Positions 18,144 to 27,632 of a stretch of DNA of 64,000 bases are shown here, piece by piece (the first letter of the stretch is position 1; each line of letters starts with the position of its first letter). The DNA is taken from contig NZ_UPHU01000001.1 in assembly GCF_900566075.1 (NCBI RefSeq), forward strand, positions 3,470,324-3,534,323. Direction: 5' to 3'. The position numbers and the translations under genes were made by a program. Source of the stretch: Mycobacterium pseudokansasii. GTDB taxonomy: Bacteria > Actinomycetota > Actinomycetes > Mycobacteriales > Mycobacteriaceae. Below the pieces are notes generated by a model. That model was not told the origin of the DNA, did no database searches, and was given only the letters and a program-made list of their open reading frames with translations.

Positions 18144-21095
18144 CTACGGCGCGGTCCGATCGCCTACTGCCCCGCTTGGCGGGTTGGCGTGATCAGCGCC
18201 CACGAGCGGTTTAGGGGTCGCCGCGTCTGCGGGCTCGCCTAACAGCAGGGAACGAACCAGACGGCGCGGGCCGAACGGCCGCAGCATGTAGCTGGCCGGA
18301 CGCGTGCGCACCCGTTGCGGCCACCAGAACCAGCGCCCGAGCAGGGCCGCGATCGATGGCGTCATCAGTGAGCGCACGACCAAGGTGTCGAACAACAGGC
18401 CCAGACCGATGGTGCTGCCGGCCTGGCCGATGGAGCGCAGGTCACTGGCGACCATCGACATCATGGTGAAGGCGAACACCAGGCCCGCGGCGGTGACGAC
18501 CCCGCCCGTTTCGCCCATCGACCGGATGATGCCGGTCCTCAGCCCGGCGCCGATTTCCTCCTGAAATCGCGAGACGAGCAGCAGGTTGTAGTCGGATCCG
18601 ACGGCCAACAGGATGATCAACCCGAACACCGGCGCGATCCAGTTCAGCTCCAGGCCGAAGATGTGTTGCCACACCAGTACGGACAGCCCGAAGGCCGCGC
18701 CCAGCGAGAGCAAGACCGTGCCGACGATCACCAGCGAGGCGACCAAGGCCCGGGTGATGATCACCATGACCACGAATATCAGTGTCAGAGCAGCGATTCC
18801 GACGATCATGAGGTCGTATTTCGAGCCGGTCTGGATATCGTTGTACACCGCCGCCGTGCCGGTCAGATAGAACTTGGCGTTGGTCAGCGGTGTGCCCTTC
18901 ACGGCTTCGTGCGCAGCGTTGAGTTCCGGCTTGACGCCGGCAATCCCTTTGGGAGTTGCCGGGTCCGCGTCATGGGTGATGATGAACCGCGCGGCCTTAC
19001 CGTCCGGGGACAGGAAGAGCTTCAGACCGCGTTGGAAGTCGGGATTGTCGAACGCTTCCGGCGGCAGATAGAAATAGTCGTCGGACTTCGAGGAGTCGAA
19101 GGCCTGGCCCATCGCGCTCGCGGTGTCGGTCATCCGAGACATTTGGCCGACCAGGCCTTCGAAGCTGCTGTGCAAGGTCAGCAGCGTTTCCTGCATGGAT
19201 CGCGCGACATCGATAATCGGCGGGAACTCGGCGAGCATGCGGGGCAGTAACGCGTCGACATTGTTCATGTCCTTGAGCAGCGTGTGCATGTTCTCGCTGA
19301 ACTTGTCCACGCCGTCGATCGCCTCGAATACCGACTTCGCCGCCCAGCACACGGGAATGTTGAAGCAGTGCTGCTCCCAATACAAATAACCGCGCAGCGG
19401 CCGCGCGAAATCGTCGAAGTCCGCTAAGTGGTCTCGCATCTCGTCCAGCGTGGCCTTCATGTCGTTCATGTCGCCGACCATGCGATGAGTCGTGTTGCTC
19501 AGCTGCCCGAGCAAGCCGTACATCCGTTCCATCGAGCCGACCATGACGCCAAGGTCGTCGCTCATCTTGAGCATATCGGCCATCCGGTCCCTCATGAATT
19601 GCAGATTCTCTTGGATCGGAATGGCCTGCATACTGATTTGAAAAGGGATCGACGTGTGCTCGATCGGACTCCCCAGCGGCCTGGTAATGCTTTGTATTCG
19701 CTCGATACCGGGCGTACGGAAGATGTTCTTGGCGATACGGTCCAGGATGATCATGTCGCTGGAATTCCGCATGTCGTGGTCGGCCTCGACCATGAGAATG
19801 TCGGGATTCATTCTGGAAGGGCTGAAATGACGCTCTGCCGCGGCGAATCCGACGTTCGACGGCAGGTGGGGAGGTATGTAGTAGCGATCGTTGTAGCTGA
19901 TCTTCATGCCCGGCACCACGAGCATGCCCACCAACGCGATGAGCAGCGAGGCCACGAAGATCGGACCCGGCCAGCGGACGGTTGCGGTGCCGATCCGCCG
20001 CCACCCCCGCGTCTTGATCATCCGCTTGGGATCGAGCAGACCGAACCGGCTGGCCACGGCGACGACGGCCGGCGCCACCGTCAGCGCTCCCGCGATCACG
20101 ATCAGCAGTCCCAGCGCGGACGGAATGCCCAGCGCCCTGAAATAAGCGAGTCGCGCGAAATGCAGACAGAAACTCGCCCCGGCAATCGTCAACCCCGAGC
20201 CCAAAATGACGTGATAGGTTCCGCGAAACATCGTGTAATAGGCCGTCTCCCGGTCTTCACCGGCCTGACGCGCCTCCTGATAACGTCCGATGAGAAATAT
20301 CGCGTAATCCGTTCCCGCCGCAATGGCCAGGGACGACAGCATGGCGACCACGAACGTCGAAAAACCCAGCAGGTCGTTGTAACCGAGAATCGCAATGACT
20401 CCCCTAGCCGTCAGCATCTCGAGGAAGACCATAAAGAGCACCAGCAGCACGGTGCTGACGGAGCGATAGACAATCGCGAGCATGATCATGATGACCAAGC
20501 CCGTCACGCCCATCATCTTGAACATGCTTTTGTCGGCGGCCTCGTTCATGTCGGTGGTGAGCGCTGCCGGACCGGTGACGTAGGCCTTGATTCCTGCGGG
20601 CGGGTGCGACTCGTCGACGATCTTGCGAACGGCGTCGACGGACTCGTTGCCCAGCGTGCTGCCCTGGTCGCCGGCCGTATTGATCTGCGCATATGCGGCT
20701 TTGCCATCGCTGCTCTGAGCACCGGCGGCGGTGACGGGGTCTCCCCACAAGTCCTGCAGATGCTGCACGTGTTTGTGGTCGGCCTGCAGCTTTTTCACCA
20801 GGCCGTCGTAATAGCGATGCGCTTCGTTGCCGAGCGGTTTATCGCTTTCCAGGACAAGCATGACGATGCTATCGGAATCGAATTCCTGGAACGTCTTGCC
20901 CATGTGTTTGGCGGCGATCATCGCCGGTGCATCTTGCGGCGACATGGTCACCGCGTGTGATCTCGCGACGAATTCGATCCACGGCACCAGAACGTTCACG
21001 GCGATGGTCAGCAGGAGCCAGGCGAGAATGATCGGCACGGCGAACGTGCGGACCGCCCGCATGAATCTCGGGCGGGTGTCGTCGTGGGCTTTCAT
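18144..21095 (-). CDS. MmpL family transporter
   Basis: A 983-residue RND-type inner-membrane protein of the mycobacterial MmpL family, which exports lipids or siderophores with an MmpS partner. It has the two-fold organisation: a first transmembrane helix, a large periplasmic loop, a block of helices with GTDYAIFLIGRY, a second long loop rich in Met/Asp-containing helices, and a second block with GSDYNLLLVSRF. The Asp-Tyr pairs in those motifs carry the proton-motive function. The second loop has the extended coiled-coil-like insertion of the MmpL4/5 type. Its ATG at 21095 overlaps the mmpS stop as ATGA. Substrate not predictable; the paired MmpS suggests the MmpS4/L4 group. Confidence 0.92.
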   Translation of the reverse strand: MKAHDDTRPRFMRAVRTFAVPIILAWLLLTIAVNVLVPWIEFVARSHAVTMSPQDAPAMIAAKHMGKTFQEFDSDSIVMLVLESDKPLGNEAHRYYDGLVKKLQADHKHVQHLQDLWGDPVTAAGAQSSDGKAAYAQINTAGDQGSTLGNESVDAVRKIVDESHPPAGIKAYVTGPAALTTDMNEAADKSMFKMMGVTGLVIMIMLAIVYRSVSTVLLVLFMVFLEMLTARGVIAILGYNDLLGFSTFVVAMLSSLAIAAGTDYAIFLIGRYQEARQAGEDRETAYYTMFRGTYHVILGSGLTIAGASFCLHFARLAYFRALGIPSALGLLIVIAGALTVAPAVVAVASRFGLLDPKRMIKTRGWRRIGTATVRWPGPIFVASLLIALVGMLVVPGMKISYNDRYYIPPHLPSNVGFAAAERHFSPSRMNPDILMVEADHDMRNSSDMIILDRIAKNIFRTPGIERIQSITRPLGSPIEHTSIPFQISMQAIPIQENLQFMRDRMADMLKMSDDLGVMVGSMERMYGLLGQLSNTTHRMVGDMNDMKATLDEMRDHLADFDDFARPLRGYLYWEQHCFNIPVCWAAKSVFEAIDGVDKFSENMHTLLKDMNNVDALLPRMLAEFPPIIDVARSMQETLLTLHSSFEGLVGQMSRMTDTASAMGQAFDSSKSDDYFYLPPEAFDNPDFQRGLKLFLSPDGKAARFIITHDADPATPKGIAGVKPELNAAHEAVKGTPLTNAKFYLTGTAAVYNDIQTGSKYDLMIVGIAALTLIFVVMVIITRALVASLVIVGTVLLSLGAAFGLSVLVWQHIFGLELNWIAPVFGLIILLAVGSDYNLLLVSRFQEEIGAGLRTGIIRSMGETGGVVTAAGLVFAFTMMSMVASDLRSIGQAGSTIGLGLLFDTLVVRSLMTPSIAALLGRWFWWPQRVRTRPASYMLRPFGPRRLVRSLLLGEPADAATPKPLVGADHANPPSGAVGDRTAP

Positions 21096-21523
21096 GCGGC
21101 CTTCACCAAACAGAACGTCTGGGCGTGGTGTCCGCTGGACGATTGTTCGTCCTTGACGACGCCGTTGACGGTGATGCGGCACCCGATGCTGTCGCTATTG
21201 CCCTGCGCCACAACGTTGGCGATCACGGCCGGTAGCGTCGTCGTCATCGTGTACGTCCAGGGCAGGCTGGTGAAGTTCGCTTGTTCGGGCTGGGTCTCCT
21301 TGTTCAGATAGCTCACGCTTCCGGCAGTGCCGGCGGGCCCGAAAACCTCATAGGTCACGTGTTTGGTGTTGATCGACTCGATCACGCCAGAGTTGCTGCC
21401 CGTCCAGGTAAAGATCGGGTCGGAGCCGAAAACGCCGCGGAGCCTGTCCACGGCTATGCCTCCGGCGGCAAGCGCGATGACGACAACAAGCGGTATCCAA
21501 CCTCGCTTGAGAAAGGTGAGCAC
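21092..21523 (-). CDS. MmpS family accessory protein
   Basis: A 143-residue protein with one N-terminal membrane helix (GWIPLVVVIALAAGGIAV) and an extracytoplasmic beta-rich domain with the family signature VTYEVFGPAGTAGSVSYLN and the end GHHAQTFCLVKAA. MmpS proteins assist their cognate MmpL in lipid or siderophore export. The stop codon overlaps the mmpL start, so the two form one operon. A palindromic site lies 134 bases upstream of its ATG. Confidence 0.92.
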   Translation of the reverse strand: MLTFLKRGWIPLVVVIALAAGGIAVDRLRGVFGSDPIFTWTGSNSGVIESINTKHVTYEVFGPAGTAGSVSYLNKETQPEQANFTSLPWTYTMTTTLPAVIANVVAQGNSDSIGCRITVNGVVKDEQSSSGHHAQTFCLVKAA

Positions 21524-21818
21524 TGAAGTTCCCCTCCGCTCATCGCCATGCCGGTCGGTACGTAGTCCACGCCCTGGCCGCCGCGTGGACTAGGGCCGTT
21601 GGACCCGGGCGGCGGTGGTCGTTGGGCACACGAACTGCGGTTGCCTGATCACCTTTATACCATACCCCCTATGGTATTTTTGGGGCCCTGGCGGCAGCGC
21701 TTCGAACGCGCCGTCGGCGCTGGTTACCTCGTTTCCGGTGATTAAACTCCGAGCCCCCTCATCACGGTGGTGATGCCATCCGCGGAAACGGTGCGGACGA
21801 GCGATATTCGCCAGGCAA
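21524..21818. promoter_or_regulatory. Promoter region of mmpS-mmpL with a palindromic site
   Basis: The space between blaC and mmpS, both on the minus strand. At 21657-21677 it holds a perfect inverted repeat with arms ATACCAT and ATGGTAT and a 7-base spacer ACCCCCT. Nested in it is the shorter pair ATACC / GGTAT around a C-rich core, which resembles operators of the CsoR family of copper or sulfur sensors. The distance to the mmpS ATG fits an operator of the mmpS-mmpL operon. No regulator gene is adjacent; the assignment to a family is inference. Confidence 0.5.
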
Positions 21819-22745
21819 TTACGCGAGCAGCTGGGCGACGCACCTGGCCGCATCCGCGATCAGCGCCTCGCTCCATTCGGCGTCATACCCGCCGGGGGCG
21901 CGATCGGACAGGATCGCCACCACGTGAGACACGCCGGCGGGCGACCACACCACTGCCACATCGTTGGCCCGGCCGTAGTCACCTGAACCGGTTTTGTCGA
22001 TGACCTTCCAGTCGGCGGGAAAGCCGGCCCTGATCCGGTTGGCGCCCGTGGTGTTGCGTGCCATCCAGTCGGTCAGCATCGCGCGCTTGTCGGGTGGCAA
22101 CGCTTCCCCGAGAACGACCTGCTGATAGTCCAGCGCGATCGCGTGCGCGGTGGTGGTGTCTCGCTCGTCGCCGGGAGGGTCGCGGTTAAGCTCCGGTTCC
22201 TCCTGGTCCAAGCGACTCACCGAGTCGCCCAGGCCGCGCAGGTAGCCGGTGAACCCCGAGGTCCCGCCGACCTCGGCCAGCAACAGGTTGGCGGCGGTGC
22301 CGTCGCTGTAACGGATTGCGGCGTCGCAGAGTTCGCCGATGCTCATCCCGGTGGCGACATGCTGCTGGGTGATCGGCGAGATCGACCGGATGTCGGCGCT
22401 GGTGTAGGTGACCACCTTGTCCAAGTGGCTGAGCGGGTGCTGGTGCAGCACCGCCGCGACGAGCAGCGCCTTGAAGGTGGAGCAGAAGGCGAACCGCTCG
22501 TCGGCGCGGTAGGCGATTGCCGCCGTCGTGCCGGTTGCCGGCACGTATACGCCCAGCCGGGCCGCATATCGGTGTTCGAGTTCGGCGAAGCGACTCTGCA
22601 GATCCGGTGCCGGTGACGTCGCGGTCGAGGCCGGGTGAGCACCGCCGCCGCTGCGGGCACATCCGGCGAGCGGAGCAAACGTGGCCATCGCCAACAGCAG
22701 GTCGCGACGAGTTACCGCTGCCAAGAGCGGGCGTGCTGTGCGCAT
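21819..22745 (-). CDS. blaC: Class A beta-lactamase BlaC
   Basis: A 308-residue secreted beta-lactamase corresponding to Rv2068c. The signal region contains a twin-arginine motif (TRRDLLLAM) and a lipobox LAGC, so it is probably exported by Tat and lipid-anchored. Class A motifs are all present: STFK with the nucleophilic Ser, SDG in RYSDGTAAN (Gly rather than the more common Asn, as in M. tuberculosis BlaC), the omega-loop EPELN with the general base Glu, and DKTGSG. Hydrolyses beta-lactams in the periplasm. Divergent from the anti-sigma/sigC unit. Confidence 0.95.
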   Translation of the reverse strand: MRTARPLLAAVTRRDLLLAMATFAPLAGCARSGGGAHPASTATSPAPDLQSRFAELEHRYAARLGVYVPATGTTAAIAYRADERFAFCSTFKALLVAAVLHQHPLSHLDKVVTYTSADIRSISPITQQHVATGMSIGELCDAAIRYSDGTAANLLLAEVGGTSGFTGYLRGLGDSVSRLDQEEPELNRDPPGDERDTTTAHAIALDYQQVVLGEALPPDKRAMLTDWMARNTTGANRIRAGFPADWKVIDKTGSGDYGRANDVAVVWSPAGVSHVVAILSDRAPGGYDAEWSEALIADAARCVAQLLA

Positions 22746-22852
22746 CGCGAAAGTCTGTCACGGTTGCGTGCGGCGCGCCGTGGGCGTCACGCCGACCGGG
22801 GCCTTCGTTTTGCGTCTTTGCGTCCGAAGCGGCCATGCGCAACGATGCAGGC

Positions 22853-24190
22853 ATGCGGTGTGACGTTGCCCGTGAGGAGCTATCGGCGCGACTGGACGGT
22901 GAGCGTCCGCAGATGCTGGCCCAGCAGGTCGATGCCCATCTGGAATCGTGCCGCCGCTGCCGCGCCTGGCTCATCGGTGCGGCGGCACAGACTCGCCGAT
23001 TCGCCGCCGTCGACGCCCGCCGCGGACCGGACCTGGCCGGACGAATCCTGGTCAGCGCCGGCGTTGCGCCCACGCCGCGCTATCGCCGGTGGCTGCATAG
23101 TGTAGGCCCGCGTCACTGGCAGTGGTGCCTGATGACGGTGGGCGTGTTCCAGATTGCGATCGCGGCTGCGCAGATCAGCGGCATCGATTTCGGCATCATG
23201 CCTCGCCACCAGCCCGACGCGATGATGCACGGCGAGCACTTGCTGCACGAGTCCACCGCCTGGTTGCTGGCGCTGGGACTGGCCATGATCGTGGCCGCCG
23301 TGTGGAGTAGCGCCGCGCTGGGTGTGGCCGCCATTGCGGGTGCCTACTCGTTGGCGCTGTTGGGTTACGTGGCGGTGGACGCCTGGCACGGTGAGGTGAC
23401 GGCGGCACGCATTGCCAGCCACGTGCCCGTGCTTGTGGGTACGGTGTTCGCGTTGCTGGTGGCGCGAGACCGCACCGGGGCCCGGACGTCACAGCCGACC
23501 GAGGCCGAGTTTGCGCCAGCTGTGAGGCCACCGGCTGTCGCTCACGGTCGGCGCCACGGGCATCTGCGGCCGATGAACCGTTCTACGACAGCCGGTCGTA
23601 CGCACGGCGAGCGATGCCGTTTAAGGTGGATGCCCATGACCGCGGCAACCGACGACGAGGCCGTCACCGAACTGGCCTTGGCGGCTGCCACCGGCAACGC
23701 GCGCGCGCTTGAGGCGTTCATCAAAGCCACGCAGCAAGATGTGTGGCGGTTCGTGACCTACCTGTCGGATGCGGGCAGCGCCGATGATCTGACCCAGGAA
23801 ACCTTCCTGCGCGCGATCGGCGCCATTCACCGGTTCTCTGGGCGCTCCAGCGCCCGCACCTGGTTGCTTTCGATCGCACGGCGTGTGGTCGCCGATCACA
23901 TCCGCTATCTGCGGTCACGGCCCCGGAGCGCACCCGGCGCCGATCCCGAGCGTCTGCTCGACGGCCACGCTCACGCTCGCGGTTTCGAGGAGCTCGTCGA
24001 AGTGACCACGATGATCGCCCAACTCACCGCCGACCAGCGAGAGGCGCTGTTGCTCACGCAGTTGCTCGGGTTGTCCTATGCCGATGCCGCGGCGGTGTGC
24101 GGCTGCCCGGTCGGCACCATCCGGTCCCGAGTCGCTCGGGCGCGCGATGCGCTGCTGGCCGATACCGAACGCGACGAACTGACCGGTTAG
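22853..24190 (+). CDS. Zinc-finger anti-sigma-like membrane protein, open in frame into SigC
   Basis: The frame encodes an N-terminal zf-HC2-like domain ([15 protein letters not shown], then [12 protein letters not shown] with the HxxxCxxC zinc ligands), about four hydrophobic segments (around [50 protein letters not shown] and [14 protein letters not shown]), and a polar linker, then runs without any stop into the complete SigC sequence. The total is 445 residues from the ATG at 22853 (22835 is an alternative). The domain type suggests a membrane anti-sigma factor. In M. tuberculosis I recall only a short gap between blaC and sigC. Whether the two parts are made as one protein is open, because sigC has its own ribosome binding site. 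Confidence 0.7.
   Translation: MRCDVAREELSARLDGERPQMLAQQVDAHLESCRRCRAWLIGAAAQTRRFAAVDARRGPDLAGRILVSAGVAPTPRYRRWLHSVGPRHWQWCLMTVGVFQIAIAAAQISGIDFGIMPRHQPDAMMHGEHLLHESTAWLLALGLAMIVAAVWSSAALGVAAIAGAYSLALLGYVAVDAWHGEVTAARIASHVPVLVGTVFALLVARDRTGARTSQPTEAEFAPAVRPPAVAHGRRHGHLRPMNRSTTAGRTHGERCRLRWMPMTAATDDEAVTELALAAATGNARALEAFIKATQQDVWRFVTYLSDAGSADDLTQETFLRAIGAIHRFSGRSSARTWLLSIARRVVADHIRYLRSRPRSAPGADPERLLDGHAHARGFEELVEVTTMIAQLTADQREALLLTQLLGLSYADAAAVCGCPVGTIRSRVARARDALLADTERDELTG
23623..23629 (+). promoter_or_regulatory. Ribosome binding site of sigC
   Basis: AAGGTGG ends six bases before the ATG at 23636. It supports independent initiation of SigC at that codon even though the upstream membrane-protein frame is open into it. 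The nearer ATG at 23630 would have no spacing. Confidence 0.65.
23636..24190 (+). CDS. sigC: ECF RNA polymerase sigma factor SigC
   Basis: A 184-residue extracytoplasmic-function sigma factor, near in length to Rv2069 (185). Region 2 is seen in [18 protein letters not shown] and [18 protein letters not shown], with [19 protein letters not shown], and region 4 in [45 protein letters not shown]. It directs RNA polymerase to SigC promoters. In M. tuberculosis SigC lacks an evident neighbouring anti-sigma gene, whereas here a zinc-finger membrane protein is encoded in frame immediately upstream. The stop codon overlaps the cobK stop on the other strand. Confidence 0.93.
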   Translation: MTAATDDEAVTELALAAATGNARALEAFIKATQQDVWRFVTYLSDAGSADDLTQETFLRAIGAIHRFSGRSSARTWLLSIARRVVADHIRYLRSRPRSAPGADPERLLDGHAHARGFEELVEVTTMIAQLTADQREALLLTQLLGLSYADAAAVCGCPVGTIRSRVARARDALLADTERDELTG

Positions 24191-24915
24191 TTCAGTCCGG
24201 CGACCCAGGCGGCGGCTTCCGCCACGGTGCCGACGGTCGCGATGCCTGCGGGAAGCGGTGGGCGCGCCACCATCACTACCGGAATGTCAAGTGCCGCAGC
24301 GGCATCCAGCTTGGCCCTGGTCATGTCGCCGCCGCTGTTCTTGGTGACCAGCGCGTCGATGTGATGTTGTCCAAGGAGCTGGACTTCAGCGTCGTAACGA
24401 TATGGGCCGCGGGACAGCACCACCTGGTGACGACGCGGCAACACGGTGTCGTCGGGTGCGGTGACCGCGCGGATCAAAAACCACGCGGCACTTTCGGCGA
24501 ATGCCTTGACACCCGAGCGGCCCGTGGTCAGGAAGACACGCTGAAAGTGTTGGTGTTCAACGGCTTCGGCAGCCTGGGTATCCGACGCTACGACGATCGC
24601 GTCGCCCGGATCCCACGGCGGCCGGGCCAGCATCAGATAGGGCTTGTTGAGTTCACCGCAGACCTGCGCGGCGTGCGCGGTGATGGTCGCCGCGAACGGG
24701 TGGGTGGCATCGACCACGGCGTCGATGTGTTCGTCAACCAGCCAGCGCCGCAGGCCGTCGACGCCACCGAACCCGCCGATTCGCACCGGGCCGACCGGCA
24801 ACGCGGGGTCGGGCACCCGGCCGGCGAGCGAGCTGACGATGTCGACGTGCGGGTGCAGGCTTGCGGCCAGCGCGCGTCCCTCGGCGGTGCCGCCGAGCAG
24901 TAGCAGTCGCGTCAA
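24187..24915 (-). CDS. cobK: Precorrin-6A reductase CobK
   Basis: A 242-residue NADPH-dependent enzyme that reduces precorrin-6A to dihydro-precorrin-6. The family pattern is visible: [13 protein letters not shown] at the N-terminus, [16 protein letters not shown], and [16 protein letters not shown] near the C-terminus. Matches Rv2070c. It is the last gene of the minus-strand cobL-cobM-cobK run, and its ATG overlaps the cobM stop as ATGA. Confidence 0.95.
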   Translation of the reverse strand: MTRLLLLGGTAEGRALAASLHPHVDIVSSLAGRVPDPALPVGPVRIGGFGGVDGLRRWLVDEHIDAVVDATHPFAATITAHAAQVCGELNKPYLMLARPPWDPGDAIVVASDTQAAEAVEHQHFQRVFLTTGRSGVKAFAESAAWFLIRAVTAPDDTVLPRRHQVVLSRGPYRYDAEVQLLGQHHIDALVTKNSGGDMTRAKLDAAAALDIPVVMVARPPLPAGIATVGTVAEAAAWVAGLN

Positions 24916-25661
24916 TGCGCCTCCCGGCGTGCGGTCGAGTACAGGTAGCTGTCGGTGAAGCCGTCAGCGGCCAGCACGTCGCCGACGATGATGACGGCGG
25001 TTTTGGTGATGCCCGCGTCGTGCATCTGTGCGGCGATGCCGGCCAGCGTGCCGCGCAGCACACACTGCTGTGACCAGCTTGCGAAAGCGACGACGGCGGT
25101 GGGCGTTTCGGGGCGGTAGCCGCCGGATAGCAGCTGCGGAACGATGGCGTCGATCTGCGCGGCGGCCAGGTGTAAGACCAGGGTGGCGCCGGACTTGGCC
25201 AGGGTGGCCAGGTCTTCGCCGGGCGGCATCGGTGTGGACAGGGTCGCGATTCGGCTCAGCGTCACCGTCTGGGCCACTCCCGGGACGGTGAGCTCACGTT
25301 TCAGAGCGGCGGCGGCAGCCGCGAAAGCCGGTACCCCCGGCACGATTTCGTAGCCGATGCCCAGCGCGTCCAGGCGGCGGCATTGTTCGGCGAGCGCGCT
25401 GTACAGCGACGGATCACCCGAGTGCAGCCGGGCCACGTCGTGGCCGGCCGCGTCGGCGGCGGCGAGTTCGGCCACGATCTGTTCGAGCGTCAGCGGCCCG
25501 GTGTCGACAATCTTCGCGTCCGGCGGGCAGTGCGCGAGCAGGTCTTTCGGCATGATGGAGCCCGCGTACAGACACACCGGGCAGCGTTCGAGGAGACGCT
25601 GACCGCGGACGGTGATCAGATCCGCGGCACCCGGTCCGGCTCCGATGAAGTAGACCGTCAC
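24912..25661 (-). CDS. cobM: Precorrin-4 C11-methyltransferase CobM
   Basis: A 249-residue SAM-dependent methyltransferase of the aerobic cobalamin pathway, near-identical in its N-terminus (TVYFIGAGPGAADLITVRGQRLL) to Rv2071c. Other family motifs are CLYAGSIMP, LHSGDPSLYSALAEQ and EIVPGVPAFAAAAAAL. The start is the GTG at 25661, which overlaps the cobL stop as GTGA; the longer frame upstream only reads through cobL in another frame. Confidence 0.94.
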   Translation of the reverse strand: MTVYFIGAGPGAADLITVRGQRLLERCPVCLYAGSIMPKDLLAHCPPDAKIVDTGPLTLEQIVAELAAADAAGHDVARLHSGDPSLYSALAEQCRRLDALGIGYEIVPGVPAFAAAAAALKRELTVPGVAQTVTLSRIATLSTPMPPGEDLATLAKSGATLVLHLAAAQIDAIVPQLLSGGYRPETPTAVVAFASWSQQCVLRGTLAGIAAQMHDAGITKTAVIIVGDVLAADGFTDSYLYSTARREAH

Positions 25662-26857
25662 GGCTTGGTCACCTTGGTCACCTTGGTCACCTTGGTCACC
25701 GTCCATTGCGTCACCGGCCGCTGCGGGTGCCAGCCGGTAAAGCCGCCCAGCGGCTCGCCGTGGTAGTGCTGGAAGCGTCGGAGCTCGCCGCCGTATTGCG
25801 AATATGCCTGCACCAGTAGGGATTCCGACTCGACGGTGACCGCGTTGGCCACCAGGTGGCCGTTGGCCGGCAGGTTGGCCAGGCAGGCGTCCAGGACGCC
25901 GGGCTGGGTCAGGCCGCCACCGATGAAAATGGCCGCCGGTTTCGTCGCGCCCTCGAACTGGTCGGGCGCTTCGGCACGCACGTCGATGTCGACGCCGAAG
26001 GCGGTGGCGTTCTGCTCGATGTTGCGCCGGCGCCGTTCGTCGCGTTCGAACGCCACCGCGGTGCAGCCCGGCGCGCTGCGGCACCACTCGACGGCGATGC
26101 TGCCCGAGCCCGCGCCGACGTCCCATAACCGCTGTCCCGGCCGGGGCGCGAGTGCGGCCAGGGTAACCGCCCGGATGCCGTGTTTGGTGATCTGACCGTC
26201 GTGGGCGAACGCGTCGTCGGGCAATGATGAGGCGCGCTCGTCGGGAAGGTAGCGGATGGCGATCACGTTGAGATCATCTGTGTCGCTTCCGGTTTCGGTG
26301 GCCCACCGTCGCGCGGAGCCGTGGCGGCGGCGTTCATGTGGCCCGTCGAGCTGTTCGAGCACGCTGAATTCCGAGTCGCCACGGCCGTTTTCGTTGAGCA
26401 GCATGGCCAGCGCCTTGGGGGTGGTTCGGTCTTTCGAAAGGACAATCGCCCGACCGCCGCGGCGTATCGCGGTGTGCGGCGGTGCGGTGACCAGGCTGAT
26501 CACCTCGGTTTCGTGGACGTTCCAGCCCATTCGGGCGCATGCCAGTGTCACCGCCGACACGTGCGGCAACACGGTGACCCTGGCGGTGCCGAACAACCGG
26601 ATCAGGGTGCCGCCGATGCCGTGCAGCAGCGGGTCGCCGCTGGCTACGACATGAATGTCCGGTCTATCGGCCGGCAGGCCCTGCAGGGCCGGCAGCATCG
26701 GTGACGGCCATTCGCGTCTGGCAGTGGTGACCGTGCCGTCGAGCAGGTCGAGCTGCCGCTGTGAACCGTAAATAATTGTGGCCCTTTGCAATTCTTGTCT
26801 TGCGGCGTTCGAGAGGCCGGGCATGCCGTCGGCGCCGATGCCGACAACGATGATCAT
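25658..26857 (-). CDS. cobL: Precorrin-6Y C5,15-methyltransferase (decarboxylating) CobL
   Basis: A 399-residue two-domain methyltransferase that methylates C-5 and C-15 and removes the C-12 acetate carboxyl. The N-terminal tetrapyrrole methylase domain starts with [15 protein letters not shown] and has VVASGDPLLHGIGG. The C-terminal CbiT-like domain has the SAM-binding WDVGAGSGSIAVEW and FIGGGLTQPGV. Matches Rv2072c. The C-terminus is unusual: it ends in repeated Val-Thr-Lys units made by a 9-base tandem repeat. The ATG at 26857 overlaps the stop of the SDR gene as ATGA. Confidence 0.94.
   Translation of the reverse strand: MIIVVGIGADGMPGLSNAARQELQRATIIYGSQRQLDLLDGTVTTARREWPSPMLPALQGLPADRPDIHVVASGDPLLHGIGGTLIRLFGTARVTVLPHVSAVTLACARMGWNVHETEVISLVTAPPHTAIRRGGRAIVLSKDRTTPKALAMLLNENGRGDSEFSVLEQLDGPHERRRHGSARRWATETGSDTDDLNVIAIRYLPDERASSLPDDAFAHDGQITKHGIRAVTLAALAPRPGQRLWDVGAGSGSIAVEWCRSAPGCTAVAFERDERRRRNIEQNATAFGVDIDVRAEAPDQFEGATKPAAIFIGGGLTQPGVLDACLANLPANGHLVANAVTVESESLLVQAYSQYGGELRRFQHYHGEPLGGFTGWHPQRPVTQWTVTKVTKVTKVTKP
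25664..25699 (-). repeat. Four perfect 9-bp tandem repeats at the 3' end of cobL
   Basis: The unit CTTGGTCAC (plus strand) occurs four times in a row and encodes the VTK-VTK-VTK tail of CobL. It lies just upstream of the cobM start. The copy number can change without a frameshift because the unit is three codons long. Confidence 0.9.
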
Positions 26858-27603
26858 CGCGGCATCCGGCGCCACACGAACTGCGGCAGCAGCCTCATGG
26901 CGAAGAACATCGGGCGCAACGCCCACGGGACCCAGACGATGCGCCGGCCCTTGGCCAGGGCACGTGCGGTGGCCTCGGCCACTTGCGCCGGGGTGCTGGC
27001 CAGCGGCGCGGGCGTCATGCCCGCCGTCATGCGTCCGATCACGAACCCCGGCCGCACGATCAGCAACCGTACGCCGCTGCCGTGCAGCGCGTCGGCCAAA
27101 CCGCTGGCAAAGCCGTCCAAGCCCGCCTTGGCCGACCCGTAGACATAGTTGGCCCGACGCACTCGCACCCCGGCCACCGAGGAGAACACCACCAGCGATC
27201 CCTTGCCGGCCGGTCGCATCGTGGCGGCCAGCTGGGTGAGCAGGCTGACCTGGGCGACGTAATCGGTGTGCACAATGGCGATCGCATGCTCGGCGTCGGT
27301 TTCGGCCCGGGCCTGCTCCCCCAGGATGCCGAAGGCCAGCACCGCGACGCCGATGGGTCCGTGCTCGTCGGTGATCGCGGCGATCAGCGGGCCGTGCGTG
27401 GCCAGGTCGTCGGCGTCGAATTCCCTGGTGTGGACGGCTGTTGCCCCGGCCGCCTTGATGGCGGCGACGTGCTCGGTGAGCCGGTCGGCGTCTCTGGCGG
27501 CCAATATCACCGGAGCGCCGGGAGCCAGGCGGCGCGCGAGTTCGATGCCGATCTCGCTGCGGCCGCCGAAAATTACCACCGGAGCTGCGCCCGTGTCGTT
27601 CAC
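26854..27603 (-). CDS. Short-chain dehydrogenase/reductase (Rv2073c-like)
   Basis: A 249-residue SDR-fold oxidoreductase. The nucleotide-binding region [19 protein letters not shown], the [35 protein letters not shown] segment with the catalytic Ser, Tyr and Lys (YGSAK), and the C-terminal [15 protein letters not shown] are clear. Related to the DprE2-like SDR group by appearance. I chose the GTG at 27603 because Rv2073c starts at the equivalent residue. It is first in the minus-strand run with cobL, cobM and cobK and divergent from the Rv2074 homologue 29 bases away. Confidence 0.9.
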   Translation of the reverse strand: MNDTGAAPVVIFGGRSEIGIELARRLAPGAPVILAARDADRLTEHVAAIKAAGATAVHTREFDADDLATHGPLIAAITDEHGPIGVAVLAFGILGEQARAETDAEHAIAIVHTDYVAQVSLLTQLAATMRPAGKGSLVVFSSVAGVRVRRANYVYGSAKAGLDGFASGLADALHGSGVRLLIVRPGFVIGRMTAGMTPAPLASTPAQVAEATARALAKGRRIVWVPWALRPMFFAMRLLPQFVWRRMPR

Positions 27604-27632
27604 GGCTGCGATTATCACCTGCGCTAGCGTGG

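Noticed and set aside
19428..20960. 510-codon plus-strand frame opposite mmpL
   Set aside because: Antisense to a well-supported transporter, composition rich in Arg, His, Asp and Gln as expected for a mirror frame, no start signal.
24912..26126. 404-codon version of CobM
   Set aside because: The extra 155 residues are a shadow of cobL; the GTG at 25661 matches the M. tuberculosis start and overlaps the cobL stop.
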